Source: Flagellimonas oceanensis
GTDB taxonomy: Bacteria; Bacteroidota; Bacteroidia; Flavobacteriales; Flavobacteriaceae
DNA length: 64,000 nt
Assembly (NCBI RefSeq): GCF_003992595.1
Contig: NZ_RZNA01000052.1
Location: 124,001 to 188,000, forward strand
Direction: 5' to 3'
The stretch's first letter is position 1. Every line of letters begins with the position of its first letter. A model generated the notes under the pieces. The model searched no databases, was not told the origin of the DNA, and saw only the letters and a list, made by a program, of their open reading frames with translations. Shown here one piece after another: positions 30,033-39,478 of this stretch. A program made the translations under genes and the position numbers.

Positions 30033-31328
30033 ATGACCCAGTTGTCCAGATCAGTAAAATCCGTTTCCGTAGTCTTGTTCTTTTTTATGGCGTTCATCGG
30101 CTGGTCACAGCAGGGCGATACTTCGTACAAGCGAAGGGCTTTGGAGACAAGTGAGGTGGACTTGTTGTTCAGTTATTACAACCAAGATGGGCAGAATGCC
30201 GCCGTAACCGGGGGCGAGGGTACGGAGGAATTAACCGATGCCACTTCTAGCATTGTTCTTCGCATGCCCATGAACGAAGATGATATTTTAACGGTCGATG
30301 TTGGTCTTTCGGCCTATACTTCGGCATCTTCCAGTAATGTAAATCCGCTGGATGGAGGGCTCAATGTCACTCCTTTTGATGCTTCTTCGGGAGAATCCCG
30401 AAAGGATTTGTTGGCTTACATCAACCCGACCTATCAGCATAGTTCGGACGACCGGAACACTATTTGGAGCGCCAATGCCTATTTTTCATCGGAATACGAT
30501 TATTTCTCGATTGGATTCGGCGGTAGTTTTACCAAATTGTTCAATGAAAAGAATACTGAAATTACGCTAAGTGGTCGTGTATTTTTGGATAAATGGAATT
30601 CACAATATCCGATAGAGCTGCGGGAAGGCTTTTTTGATGATCGTATCACGGGGAATGGTACCTACAATCCTATTTTTACGGAGTTTGATAACGAGAACAG
30701 GAATTCGTATTCACTTTCCTTAAGTTTTTCCCAGATTTTGAGCCAAAAACTGCAAGGAGCGTTGTTTATGGATGTGGTTTCCCAGAATGGATTGTTGAGT
30801 ACGCCCTTCCAACGGGTCTACTTTTCGGATTTTGAGGACTTTTTTATTGATGGGTTTCAGTTGGCGGACAATGTGGAGCAATTGCCCGATACCCGATTCA
30901 AAATACCTGTGGGCGGTCGGTTGAATTATTATTTGAACGATTTGGTCATCCTGCGTTCCTACTACCGTTTTTATTGGGATGATTGGGGCGTCAGTTCACA
31001 CACGGCCAGTTTGGAAGCTCCATTCAAGCTGACGGATAAGTTTACCCTGTACCCAACCTACCGGTACTACACTCAGACTGCGGCGGATTATTTTTACCCA
31101 AAAGAGCAGGCGTTGTCCACCTACGGGTTTTATACTTCGGATTACGATCTGTCCCAATACGATGCCCATCAATATGGGATAGGGGTACAGTACAAGGACA
31201 TTTTTACAAGTGCGCGAGTCCTCAATTTCGGGTTGAAAACCATCAATCTTCGATTTAGCCAATACGATAGGAGCGATGGCCTCAATGCTTTCATCGTTAC
31301 CTTGGGGACTACTTTTGTTGGAAACTGA
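30033..31328 (+). CDS. DUF3570 outer-membrane protein
   Basis: A 431-residue protein with a signal peptide (hydrophobic segment VVLFFFMAFIGWSQ) and the DUF3570 family pattern: SYYNQDGQNAAVTGG near the N-terminus and many alternating strands with aromatic ends, which suggests a beta-barrel. The start is taken as the ATG at 30033 (MTQLSRS), since the TTG at 30006 adds nine residues before the signal. It ends the Rieske/thioredoxin/ApbE cluster. It may form the outer-membrane part of an electron-transfer or flavin system. Function unproven. Confidence 0.82.
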   Translation: MTQLSRSVKSVSVVLFFFMAFIGWSQQGDTSYKRRALETSEVDLLFSYYNQDGQNAAVTGGEGTEELTDATSSIVLRMPMNEDDILTVDVGLSAYTSASSSNVNPLDGGLNVTPFDASSGESRKDLLAYINPTYQHSSDDRNTIWSANAYFSSEYDYFSIGFGGSFTKLFNEKNTEITLSGRVFLDKWNSQYPIELREGFFDDRITGNGTYNPIFTEFDNENRNSYSLSLSFSQILSQKLQGALFMDVVSQNGLLSTPFQRVYFSDFEDFFIDGFQLADNVEQLPDTRFKIPVGGRLNYYLNDLVILRSYYRFYWDDWGVSSHTASLEAPFKLTDKFTLYPTYRYYTQTAADYFYPKEQALSTYGFYTSDYDLSQYDAHQYGIGVQYKDIFTSARVLNFGLKTINLRFSQYDRSDGLNAFIVTLGTTFVGN

Positions 31329-31337
31329 CTTCATTTA

Positions 31338-31355
31338 GTTGGAAAATAATCCAAC
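31338..31355 (+). terminator. Short hairpin after the DUF3570 gene
   Basis: GTTGGA-AAATAA-TCCAAC lies 10 bases after the stop codon; the T-run is lacking, so it may be only a weak terminator or part of the prfA leader. Confidence 0.4.
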
Positions 31356-31382
31356 GAAAAAATCGTAAATTCGCATTCCACT

Positions 31383-31388
31383 AGGAGG
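31383..31388 (+). promoter_or_regulatory. Strong Shine-Dalgarno site of prfA
   Basis: AGGAGG eight bases before the ATG. Bacteroidota rarely use such sites, and other genes in this window lack them, so this one may matter for regulation. Confidence 0.7.
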
Positions 31389-31396
31389 ATTGATTT

Positions 31397-32473
31397 ATGC
31401 TAGACAAACTCAACATCGTAAAACAGCGTTTTGATGAGGTTTCGGACCTTATCATTCAGCCGGATATTATTGCGGACCAAAAAAGGTACGTGAAACTGAA
31501 CAAGGAATACAAAGACCTTAAGTTGCTGAGCGATAAACGCGACGAATACATTACCCTTACCAACAATATTGAAGAGGCAGAAGAAATCATTGCTGACGGA
31601 AGTGATGCGGAAATGGTGGAAATGGCCAAAATGCAATTGGACGAGGCGAAAAGCGCTATGCCCAAGTTGGAAGAGGAAATCAAATACTTGTTGATTCCGA
31701 AGGATCCTGAGGACGAGAAGAACGTGGTGATGGAAATCCGTGCGGGAACGGGTGGCGATGAGGCCAGTATTTTTGCGGGCGACCTATTCCGTATGTACAC
31801 TAAATATTGCGAATCCAAAGGATGGAAGACCAACGTAATTGATTTAAGCGAGGGAACCAGTGGCGGATACAAGGAAATCCACTTTGAGGTAAACGGAGAG
31901 GACGTCTACGGGACACTTAAGTTCGAAGCTGGGGTGCACCGTGTTCAGCGTGTGCCGCAGACCGAGACCCAGGGTAGGGTGCACACAAGTGCAGCTACCG
32001 TGATGGTGATTCCAGAAGCGGAAGAGTTTGATGTCCAGATAGATCCAAAAGATGTTCGAATCGATTACTTCTGTTCTTCAGGACCAGGAGGGCAGTCGGT
32101 GAACACGACATATTCTGCGGTACGTTTAACACACGAGCCTACGGGTATCGTTGCGCAATGTCAGGACGAAAAATCCCAGCACAAGAACAAGGATAAGGCG
32201 TTCAAGGTGTTACGTGCCCGTTTGTACGATATGGAATTGGCCAAAAAACAGGCGGAGGATGCAGCCAAACGTAACTCTCAGGTAAGTAGTGGTGACCGTT
32301 CGGCGAAAATCCGCACCTACAATTATCCGCAGGGAAGGGTAACCGATCACAGGATTGGACTTACCCTTTACGATTTACAGAATATCATTAACGGGGATAT
32401 CCAAAAAATCATCGATGAATTGATGTTGGTGGAAAACACCGAAAAACTCAAAGAAGCGTCGGAGATATTTTAA
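31397..32473 (+). CDS. prfA: Peptide chain release factor 1
   Basis: A 358-residue class I release factor for UAA and UAG. The stop-codon reading motif is PQT in [13 protein letters not shown] (the PxT of RF1), and the catalytic GGQ lies in [17 protein letters not shown]. Length is standard. It has a strong AGGAGG site, unusual in this phylum. pyrF follows after 42 bases in the same direction. Confidence 0.96.
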   Translation: MLDKLNIVKQRFDEVSDLIIQPDIIADQKRYVKLNKEYKDLKLLSDKRDEYITLTNNIEEAEEIIADGSDAEMVEMAKMQLDEAKSAMPKLEEEIKYLLIPKDPEDEKNVVMEIRAGTGGDEASIFAGDLFRMYTKYCESKGWKTNVIDLSEGTSGGYKEIHFEVNGEDVYGTLKFEAGVHRVQRVPQTETQGRVHTSAATVMVIPEAEEFDVQIDPKDVRIDYFCSSGPGGQSVNTTYSAVRLTHEPTGIVAQCQDEKSQHKNKDKAFKVLRARLYDMELAKKQAEDAAKRNSQVSSGDRSAKIRTYNYPQGRVTDHRIGLTLYDLQNIINGDIQKIIDELMLVENTEKLKEASEIF

Positions 32474-32515
32474 GCTGGTAAACCCAAGTTTCAGTACGGT
32501 CGAGAATCCATCAAA

Positions 32516-33337
32516 ATGAAGATTGAAGATTTAATTGCCCAGATACATCAAAAAAAATCATTTCTCTGTGTTGGTCTCGACACTGATTTGGATAAAATCC
32601 CAAAGCACCTTCTAAAAGAAGAAGACCCTATTTTTGCATTCAATAAAGCCATTATTGATGCCACACATCCCTATTGTGTAGCTTACAAACCCAATATCGC
32701 TTTTTATGAGGCTTATGGTCTGCAGGGGTGGAAATCCTTGGAACGAACTATGGAGTATCTGAATGCAAACCATCCGGAAATGTTCACCATTGCTGATGCC
32801 AAGCGAGGGGATATCGGGAATACTTCAACACGGTATGCCAAAGCATTCTTTGAGACCATGGATTTTGACTCCATAACCATTGCACCCTACATGGGCAGAG
32901 ATTCTGTTGAACCCTTTTTGGAATTTGAGGACAGGCATACCGTTTTATTGGCATTGACGTCCAATCAAGGTGCTTTTGATTTTCAGACCAAGAATGTGGA
33001 TGGTCAAGAATTGTACAAAGAAGTATTGTCCGTCTCCAAAACCTACAAAGGTTCGGAACGGTTGATGTATGTGGTAGGGGCGACGAAGGCCACCTATTTG
33101 GAAGATATTCGGAAAATTGTTCCAGAAAGCTTTTTGTTGGTACCTGGAGTGGGAGCGCAAGGAGGGAGTTTGCAGGAGGTTTGCAAGTATGGAATTACCA
33201 CGGATGTAGGTTTGTTGGTAAATTCCTCCCGAGGCATTTTGTATGCCTCCACCGATTTGGATTTTGCTGAAATAGCTACGAATAAGGCACAGGAAATCCA
33301 GCAGCAAATGGAAATTGAACTGTCTAAACTGAAATAG
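32516..33337 (+). CDS. pyrF: Orotidine 5'-phosphate decarboxylase, group 2
   Basis: A 273-residue enzyme that converts OMP to UMP, the last step of pyrimidine synthesis. The catalytic Asp-Lys-x-x-Asp-type site is in [17 protein letters not shown], with KPNIAFYE upstream and [10 protein letters not shown] at the phosphate site. Its length and motif place it in the long group 2 form typical of Bacteroidota and mycobacteria. It is probably co-transcribed with prfA. Confidence 0.95.
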   Translation: MKIEDLIAQIHQKKSFLCVGLDTDLDKIPKHLLKEEDPIFAFNKAIIDATHPYCVAYKPNIAFYEAYGLQGWKSLERTMEYLNANHPEMFTIADAKRGDIGNTSTRYAKAFFETMDFDSITIAPYMGRDSVEPFLEFEDRHTVLLALTSNQGAFDFQTKNVDGQELYKEVLSVSKTYKGSERLMYVVGATKATYLEDIRKIVPESFLLVPGVGAQGGSLQEVCKYGITTDVGLLVNSSRGILYASTDLDFAEIATNKAQEIQQQMEIELSKLK

Positions 33338-33345
33338 GGTTCAGG

Positions 33346-33537
33346 TTACAGGCTTTCCAATACTTTTTTAATGCTCCGTGCTTTATTTTTAAAGAATTCA
33401 CCCAACTGATTATCCTTACCGGCAACACTGGCTGCTTTTTCCATAAAATTTTGGTGCATTACCTCCAAAACCGAGGCTGCTTGGCTTAAACCTGTGATGG
33501 GCGTGACCGATCCAACTTTACAATACTGATTATTCAT
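33346..33537 (-). CDS. Small hypothetical protein
   Basis: A 63-residue protein (MNNQYCKVGSV...SIKKVLESL), predicted mostly helical, with no signal or known motif. The start is the ATG at 33537; a TTG three codons upstream is unlikely. A TATCTTTG element 22 bases before the start (33560-33567) supports real expression. It is convergent with pyrF, 8 bases away. Confidence 0.55.
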   Translation of the reverse strand: MNNQYCKVGSVTPITGLSQAASVLEVMHQNFMEKAASVAGKDNQLGEFFKNKARSIKKVLESL

Positions 33538-33559
33538 AGCTCTCAAGATTTGTTAATAA

Positions 33560-33567
33560 CAAAGATA
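33560..33567 (-). promoter_or_regulatory. -7 element before the 63-residue gene
   Basis: TATCTTTG on the minus strand matches TAnnTTTG exactly. No clear TTTG lies 19 bases upstream. Confidence 0.45.
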
Positions 33568-33741
33568 CGTTCAAAACGGGCTTGTGGATTATGACCAAGG
33601 ATGGTATACATCTATAAATCAGGTAATTTATCTAAAATTTAACGTATGGGTTCCTAACTGGCTAGATAGGTTACATTTAGGTTGGATAAAATTAACGTAC
33701 CTTTAAAAGGAGTCCTTTTTTGATCATAAATCACCCTCATC

Positions 33742-34263
33742 ATGAGAAAGTCCGTCTTGGCCCTGACCATTTTATTTCAGTTTGTTCTATATGCCCAAAA
33801 TGATGACAGCTGCAATTGCTGTACGGAAAATCACAGGGCCTTTGATTTTTGGATAGGGGAATGGGAAGTGGTCAATTCACAGGATGGAAGCCCAGCAGGG
33901 TCCAATGTGATAAGTAAGGGACAAGACGGCTGTGTTATCCATGAGAAATGGACAAGTGCCAAAGCGGGATATACGGGGACCAGCCTTAATTTTTACAATG
34001 CAGGAACCGAACAATGGGAGCAATTGTGGGTGGACAATGCCGGGGAGGTACTAAAATTGAAAGGCAACAGAAAAGGTGACGAGATGATTTTGGTATCGGA
34101 GGAGTTTGAAAGGGATGGTAAGACCTTTGTAAATCGGATCACATGGACCAAAAATGATGATGGCTCCGTTAGGCAATTATGGCTGGTTGTGGGAAATGAT
34201 GGTACCGTTTCAGTTGCTTTTGACGGATTGTACCAAAAAGTCCAGAAAACAAAAAACCGGTGA
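33742..34263 (+). CDS. Exported DUF1579-like protein
   Basis: A 173-residue protein with a signal peptide (MRKSVLALTILFQFVLYAQ) and a cysteine-rich N-terminus (DDSCNCC). FDFWIGEWEVVN, EKWTSAKAGYTGTSLNFY and RITWTKNDDGSVRQLW give a lipocalin-like beta-barrel of the DUF1579 type. Such proteins may bind small hydrophobic ligands. It stands alone; the terminator begins within its last codons. Confidence 0.7.
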   Translation: MRKSVLALTILFQFVLYAQNDDSCNCCTENHRAFDFWIGEWEVVNSQDGSPAGSNVISKGQDGCVIHEKWTSAKAGYTGTSLNFYNAGTEQWEQLWVDNAGEVLKLKGNRKGDEMILVSEEFERDGKTFVNRITWTKNDDGSVRQLWLVVGNDGTVSVAFDGLYQKVQKTKNR

Positions 34264-34278
34264 GAAACACCGGTTTTT
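34252..34278 (+). terminator. Terminator overlapping the stop of the DUF1579-like gene
   Basis: AAAAACCGGTG and CACCGGTTTTT form an 11-base stem with a 5-base loop and a natural T-run. The stem begins inside the last codons. Confidence 0.85.
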
Positions 34279-34447
34279 AAACTAACTAACTCAAAAAAAT
34301 GCTAACTCAGATAACTTTTACAAAATTCAGTTTTAACCTTCAGGTCAAGGTTAATTTAACTTTAGGAATTTGTTATAATTATTCTTGATTATTGGGTTTA
34401 TAACGGATGATTTTTTGAGTTATTGCGTTTTTGACAAAAAATTATGA

Positions 34448-35152
34448 TTAATCTTGAAGTGCAAAGACCTTTTTTAACAAATCTGTTGTCCTGGACGAAA
34501 CTTTTGTCCTAATTTCTTTCTCTTCCACGGCGATCATCGTGTATACTCCTTCCAAAGCTTCGTTGGTGGTATAATCCGTTAAATCGGGGTTTACATCATT
34601 GGTCAACGGCAGGCTGTTGTACTTTGTTATGATATTGCTCCAGATTTGGTCGGCCCCTACTTTTTGAAATGAATTTTTGATGATCGGGTTGAATTTATTG
34701 TAGAGCTGGGTACGAGTGGCCTGTTGTAAATATTGGGTCGCTGCATTGTCGTTCCCCAAAAGAATTTGTTTGGCATCATTGAAAGTGATGCCCTTTACCG
34801 CATCCACAAATATTGGAGTGGCTTCGCCCACGGCATCCTCGGCAGCTCTGTTGATGATCCTGAGTCCTTCATCGGCCAAACTGGACAAACCAACATCGCG
34901 CAAGGTCTTATCCACTTTTTGAAGCTCTTCGGGCAGTAGGATCTTTACCAGTTCATTCCTGTAGAACCCATTTTCGCTGGTAAGTTTGTTCACCTGTTTT
35001 TCAATGCCCATGTTCAGGGCCTCCCGTAATCCTTGGGCTATTTGGTCATTACCTATTCCAGAGGTTCCTTGGGGCAATTGGTTCACGACTTGTTGAAGTT
35101 CGGCACAACCTACAAGTTGAATCACCAATACACATAGCACTAATCTTTTCAT
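34448..35152 (-). CDS. DUF4197 lipoprotein
   Basis: A 234-residue exported protein with lipobox QLVGC and a helical DUF4197 body: GLREALNMGIEKQV, KILLPEELQKVDKTLRDVGL, AVKGITFNDAKQILLGNDNAATQYL. It lies 36 bases after the SusA-like amylase on the same strand and may be co-transcribed, but the family is not known to act on sugars. Function unknown. Confidence 0.85.
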   Translation of the reverse strand: MKRLVLCVLVIQLVGCAELQQVVNQLPQGTSGIGNDQIAQGLREALNMGIEKQVNKLTSENGFYRNELVKILLPEELQKVDKTLRDVGLSSLADEGLRIINRAAEDAVGEATPIFVDAVKGITFNDAKQILLGNDNAATQYLQQATRTQLYNKFNPIIKNSFQKVGADQIWSNIITKYNSLPLTNDVNPDLTDYTTNEALEGVYTMIAVEEKEIRTKVSSRTTDLLKKVFALQD

Positions 35153-35188
35153 GGTTGAATTTTTAAGTTGATATGAAAATACTCCGAA

Positions 35189-37048
35189 TTACCTTAATTC
35201 AAAAACCAATCCGGTTTTAGCACCGATTTCCATAGCTTGATTCATTTCATATTCCTGCCCTGAAATTATGTCCAACCCTTTTTGGTGTCCTTGGATACCT
35301 TCCGAAAATCGCTCGAGGTCAATTGTTTGGTCTTTATCGGAATTGTTCAAGACCACCATTACGGTTTCATCAGGATGTTCTGGCAAGTATCTAAAATATA
35401 CGTAGACGTTGTCTATGGGAGTAAAGTGAAGGGTTTTACCAAAATGAACGGCTTTTTTTTCTTTTCGCCAGTTCAATAGCTTTTGGCTGAAATCGAAATA
35501 CTCATTTTGTACATCGGTTCTTCCCTCGGAAGTAAAGGCATTTTGTTCATCTGCGGCCCATCCGCCCGGAAAATCCCGACGTATATCGCCGTCGCCCTTG
35601 CCCTTGTCGCCCAACATTCCTATTTCATCACCATAATAGATCTGTGGTATTCCACGTAGGGTCATGATCAAGGTAAGTGCCATTTTGTATTTGTCCACAT
35701 CGCCATCAAATTCCTGATTGATACGGTTGACATCGTGGTTGCCCATTTTTATCAAAAGGTTGTTGATATTGGGGTAGAGGAAATCCTTGGTCAAATGATC
35801 GTAAACCCGATATACACCGTCCCCCCAATTTTGCTCATCCTCTTTGAAAACCTTTGGTAGAATATCGTGCAGTGGAAAATCCATTACTGTCGGCAAATTG
35901 GAATTGAACCCTTGTATTGCACCGATTTTACTGTCTTTTTGCCAATAGGCGATGTGGGCGGTTTCGTGCATGAAGATTTCTCCCATAATGTTGAAGTTGG
36001 GATACTCTTCCATCACACGGGTCACCCACTCTGTAATTCCTTGCTTGTCGTTGTATGGGTAAGTGTCCACCCGGATGCCGTCCAAATCCCCGCTCTCTAT
36101 CCACCAAATGGCATTTTGTACCAGGTAGTTGATCAACATGGGATTGTTTTCGTTCATGTCGGGCATGGTGTAGTCGAACCATCCATCCATACAGCCCTTG
36201 GCGTCGATTTGCGAGGCGTAGGGGTCAAACTGGGTAGTTTGGATATAGTTACTTCGCTTAAACCCATTTTCTCCACCTTCCCAATAGTGTATCCAGTCAC
36301 TCGAAGGTAAATCCTGGATCAGCCAATGGCTCAATCCCCAATGGTTGGGGACAAAATCCATGATGTGCTTCATGTCCCGCTGATGGAGTTCCGCGGAAAG
36401 TTTTGCGAAATCTTCGTTGGAACCATAACGCGGGTCAATTTTGTAAAGGTCGCTACTCGCATAACCGTGGTACGAATAGACTTTTTCATTGTCCAAAGTA
36501 AGCGGTGTGCTCCACAATGTGGTGGCTCCAAGGTCGTTGATGTAATCCAAATGATCGATGATTCCCTGGATATCTCCACCATGCCTGCCACCTTGGTGCT
36601 CTCTGTTGGCTTTTTCAATGGTCTCCGCAGTACTGTCGTTTGATGGATTTCCGTTGGCAAACCGGTCCGGCATCAGAAGGTAAATCACATCTGATGAGTC
36701 AAATCCTTTTCTATGCGCGGAATTTTCACGCCGGGATTTGAACTCATACGCATAGGTATCCACCGTTTTACGTCCTTTTTTGAAGGATAGAGTCTGTGTT
36801 TCAGCGGTGATTCCATCCGTGTCGATCGTTACGAACAGATAATTGGGATTTTCTACTTTCACCACTTTTTTGATGGTAACATTCCCTGAAAATTCGGGTC
36901 GTAGGTCGCTGATATTGTCACCATAGACCAAAAGTTCCAGTTTGGTCTGTTTCATTCCAGCCCACCAATAGGGAGGCTCTACGCGTTCTACTTGACCAAA
37001 TGCATTCGCGCAAATGGCCAAGAAAACCAAGATTATCAATTTTTTCAT
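35189..37048 (-). CDS. SusA-like GH13 neopullulanase/cyclomaltodextrinase
   Basis: A 619-residue periplasmic enzyme that cuts imported malto-oligosaccharides, pullulan or cyclodextrins. Signal peptide at residues 1-19; N-terminal immunoglobulin-like domain of the cyclomaltodextrinase type (about 20-110); catalytic barrel with nucleophile Asp328 in GIRVDTY, acid/base Glu357 in IMGEIF and Asp439 in MGNHDV; C-terminal beta domain from about 530. All three catalytic residues are present. It follows the GH65 gene after 44 bases and serves the same alpha-glucan locus. Confidence 0.92.
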   Translation of the reverse strand: MKKLIILVFLAICANAFGQVERVEPPYWWAGMKQTKLELLVYGDNISDLRPEFSGNVTIKKVVKVENPNYLFVTIDTDGITAETQTLSFKKGRKTVDTYAYEFKSRRENSAHRKGFDSSDVIYLLMPDRFANGNPSNDSTAETIEKANREHQGGRHGGDIQGIIDHLDYINDLGATTLWSTPLTLDNEKVYSYHGYASSDLYKIDPRYGSNEDFAKLSAELHQRDMKHIMDFVPNHWGLSHWLIQDLPSSDWIHYWEGGENGFKRSNYIQTTQFDPYASQIDAKGCMDGWFDYTMPDMNENNPMLINYLVQNAIWWIESGDLDGIRVDTYPYNDKQGITEWVTRVMEEYPNFNIMGEIFMHETAHIAYWQKDSKIGAIQGFNSNLPTVMDFPLHDILPKVFKEDEQNWGDGVYRVYDHLTKDFLYPNINNLLIKMGNHDVNRINQEFDGDVDKYKMALTLIMTLRGIPQIYYGDEIGMLGDKGKGDGDIRRDFPGGWAADEQNAFTSEGRTDVQNEYFDFSQKLLNWRKEKKAVHFGKTLHFTPIDNVYVYFRYLPEHPDETVMVVLNNSDKDQTIDLERFSEGIQGHQKGLDIISGQEYEMNQAMEIGAKTGLVFELR

Positions 37049-37092
37049 GATGTTTTTTCTAATTGTTCAAAATGGTCTCGTCAGAAGACCAA

Positions 37093-39378
37093 TCAAGAAA
37101 GTCTAACGGGTTCGCCGTTCATCAAAATTTCCAAAGCTTCTCCTTCGTTCATATCAAAGGTGGTTCCGTCTTGGGTTGCCGTCACTTTTAAGATCCTGTC
37201 CCTGAAATTGATTTTAAAGGAATACTTCTCCCACTGATCAGGGATTTTTGGGGCAAAGCACAGCTTTCCATCCCGTACTCTCATACCACCAAAACCTTCT
37301 ACAATGCTCATCCAAGTACCAGCCATGGAGGTAATGTGCAATCCTTCTTCCACCTCTTTGTTGTAATCGTCCAAATCCAATCTGGATGTGCGGAGGTAAA
37401 AGGTGTAGGCTTGCTCCATGCGGTCCAATTTCGCAGCTTGAACGGAATGCACACAAGGCGATAGCGAAGACTCATGAACGGTAAATGGTTCATAGAAATC
37501 GAAGTGCTTTTCGAGCTCTTCGTCGGTAAAGTGATCTTCGAAGAAATAGAATCCTTGCAAGGTATCGGCCTGCTTAATGTATGGAGATCTTAGAATGCGG
37601 TCCCAACTCCAATGTTGGTTGATGGGACGTTCTTTTTTATCCAAATCGGCCACGCGGACCAAATCTTTATCCAGGAAACCATCTTGCTGCAGGTAAACCC
37701 CATGCTCTTCGGAGTAAGGAAAATACATGTGGGCGGCGACTTTTTTCCAAAGCCCTGTCTCGTCGATGGACAATTGTGTCTTATCCATTACCCTTTTGTA
37801 GTCGGAAGGGTGGTTCTGTTGCACATGTTCCAATTGTTCCAATGCGTATTCCAAACACCATTTGGCCATATAGTTGGTGTACCAATTGTTGTGCACGTTG
37901 TTTTCATACTCGTTTGGCCCTGTTACACCAAGCATTACATATTTGTTACGTTTTTCGGACCAGTTAACACGTTGCTGCCAAAAACGGGCTATTCCAATCA
38001 GGACTTCCAATCCCATTTCAGGTACGTAACTGTAATCCTCGGTATAGCGGGTATAATTGTAAATGGCGTAGGCTATGGCACCATTTCTATGGATTTCCTC
38101 AAAAGTGATTTCCCATTCATTATGGCATTCTTCACCGTTCATGGTTACCATGGGATAGAGGGCGGCACCGTTTTTAAAGCCTAGCTTTTCAGCGTTTTCA
38201 ATGGCCTTGTCCAAGTGGTTGTACCTGTATTTGAGTAATTTTCGGGCTACTTCCTGATTCTTGGTCGCCATATAGAAGGGCAGACAGTATGCCTCGGTAT
38301 CCCAATAGGTGCTGCCGCCATATTTTTCTCCTGTAAAACCTTTGGGGCCAATGTTCAATTTAGAATCCGTTCCCGTGTAGGTCTGATTCAGTTGGAAAAT
38401 ATTGAATCGAATGCCTTGTTGTGCTTTTACATCGCCTTCGATATGAATATCGCTCATCTCCCAGACCTGTGCCCAAGCTTTTTTCTGTTCTTCCAGAAGT
38501 CCGCTAAAACCAAGGGCAGATACTGCGTCCAAAACAACCTTGGCAGCTGTAGTCAATTTATCGGCTTTATGATTACGATCTACCGTGTAACCTCCGTACT
38601 TGATCAAGCTGACCTTTTCTCCTTTTTTTACTTTATGGGCAAATTCGAAACCAATGGAAAGCTCTTCTTTATTTTCGGAATCGGGTGTGGTTTTTATGTT
38701 GTCGTTGTATACCGAATGGGCCTGCATGAATGTGCACACATTGAAATGGGTCTTCATGGTGTGCGACTCGATAAATGCCCTGTTTTTTTCTGATGTTACC
38801 TTTGTTGTGTTCCAAAACTTATCGTCCCAATTACTGTCCTCATTGGTAATCCCCGCATCGATATAGGGCTTGAAAACGATTCCTGCATCGGAATTAAGCG
38901 GAGTGACATCAAACGTAATGGCCCCGACTTCATCGTGCGATAGACTTAAAAACCGTGTGACGACCACTTCAATTTCAATGTTGTTAGGGGTTGTTGCTAC
39001 AAAGCTTCTTTGGTACCAACCCTCTTTCATGTTCAGTTCGCGCTTAAAATCCTTAACGTCGGGGCAGATGGCCAAATCTAAAGGTGCTCCTTCGATCTCA
39101 ACATCGATACCGATCCAATTGGGAGCGTTCAATACCTTGGCAAAATATTCGGGATAACCATTCTTCCACCAGCCCACACGGGTTTTATCGGGATAGTATA
39201 CCCCTCCGATATAACTGCCTTGGAAGGTGGGGCCTGAATAGGATTCTTCAAAATTGGCACGTTGGCCCATGGCTCCGTTTCCCAAGCTGAAAAGGCTTTC
39301 GGAAGACTTTACGCGTTCCTTATCAAAACCCTCTTCAATAAGGCTCCATGGATTTGGTTGTATATAATCTTGATTCAT
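37093..39378 (-). CDS. GH65 glycoside hydrolase, probable maltose phosphorylase
   Basis: A 761-residue cytoplasmic enzyme (no signal peptide). The super-sandwich N-terminal domain covers about 1-270 and the (alpha/alpha)6 barrel about 320-690. The catalytic acid is Glu490 in GVTGPNEYENNVHNNWY, and the phosphate-side motif KYGGSTYWDTEAY is present. Maltose phosphorylase turns maltose and phosphate into glucose and beta-glucose 1-phosphate; trehalose or kojibiose phosphorylase activity cannot be excluded. The beta-phosphoglucomutase gene that usually accompanies this enzyme is absent from the cluster. Confidence 0.88.
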   Translation of the reverse strand: MNQDYIQPNPWSLIEEGFDKERVKSSESLFSLGNGAMGQRANFEESYSGPTFQGSYIGGVYYPDKTRVGWWKNGYPEYFAKVLNAPNWIGIDVEIEGAPLDLAICPDVKDFKRELNMKEGWYQRSFVATTPNNIEIEVVVTRFLSLSHDEVGAITFDVTPLNSDAGIVFKPYIDAGITNEDSNWDDKFWNTTKVTSEKNRAFIESHTMKTHFNVCTFMQAHSVYNDNIKTTPDSENKEELSIGFEFAHKVKKGEKVSLIKYGGYTVDRNHKADKLTTAAKVVLDAVSALGFSGLLEEQKKAWAQVWEMSDIHIEGDVKAQQGIRFNIFQLNQTYTGTDSKLNIGPKGFTGEKYGGSTYWDTEAYCLPFYMATKNQEVARKLLKYRYNHLDKAIENAEKLGFKNGAALYPMVTMNGEECHNEWEITFEEIHRNGAIAYAIYNYTRYTEDYSYVPEMGLEVLIGIARFWQQRVNWSEKRNKYVMLGVTGPNEYENNVHNNWYTNYMAKWCLEYALEQLEHVQQNHPSDYKRVMDKTQLSIDETGLWKKVAAHMYFPYSEEHGVYLQQDGFLDKDLVRVADLDKKERPINQHWSWDRILRSPYIKQADTLQGFYFFEDHFTDEELEKHFDFYEPFTVHESSLSPCVHSVQAAKLDRMEQAYTFYLRTSRLDLDDYNKEVEEGLHITSMAGTWMSIVEGFGGMRVRDGKLCFAPKIPDQWEKYSFKINFRDRILKVTATQDGTTFDMNEGEALEILMNGEPVRLS

Positions 39379-39478
39379 TTTTTACTGTTGATTGACGTGT
39401 TTCTTTTTTGTATAAAATCTAAAACCTATGGTTTTGTTTTTATGTGTGTTAGGGCGGCTTGAAAAATATGAATTTAAG

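Noticed and set aside
39379..39478. A short beta-phosphoglucomutase fragment between the MFS and GH65 genes
   Set aside because: The gap is 100 bases and contains no recognisable HAD-family motif.
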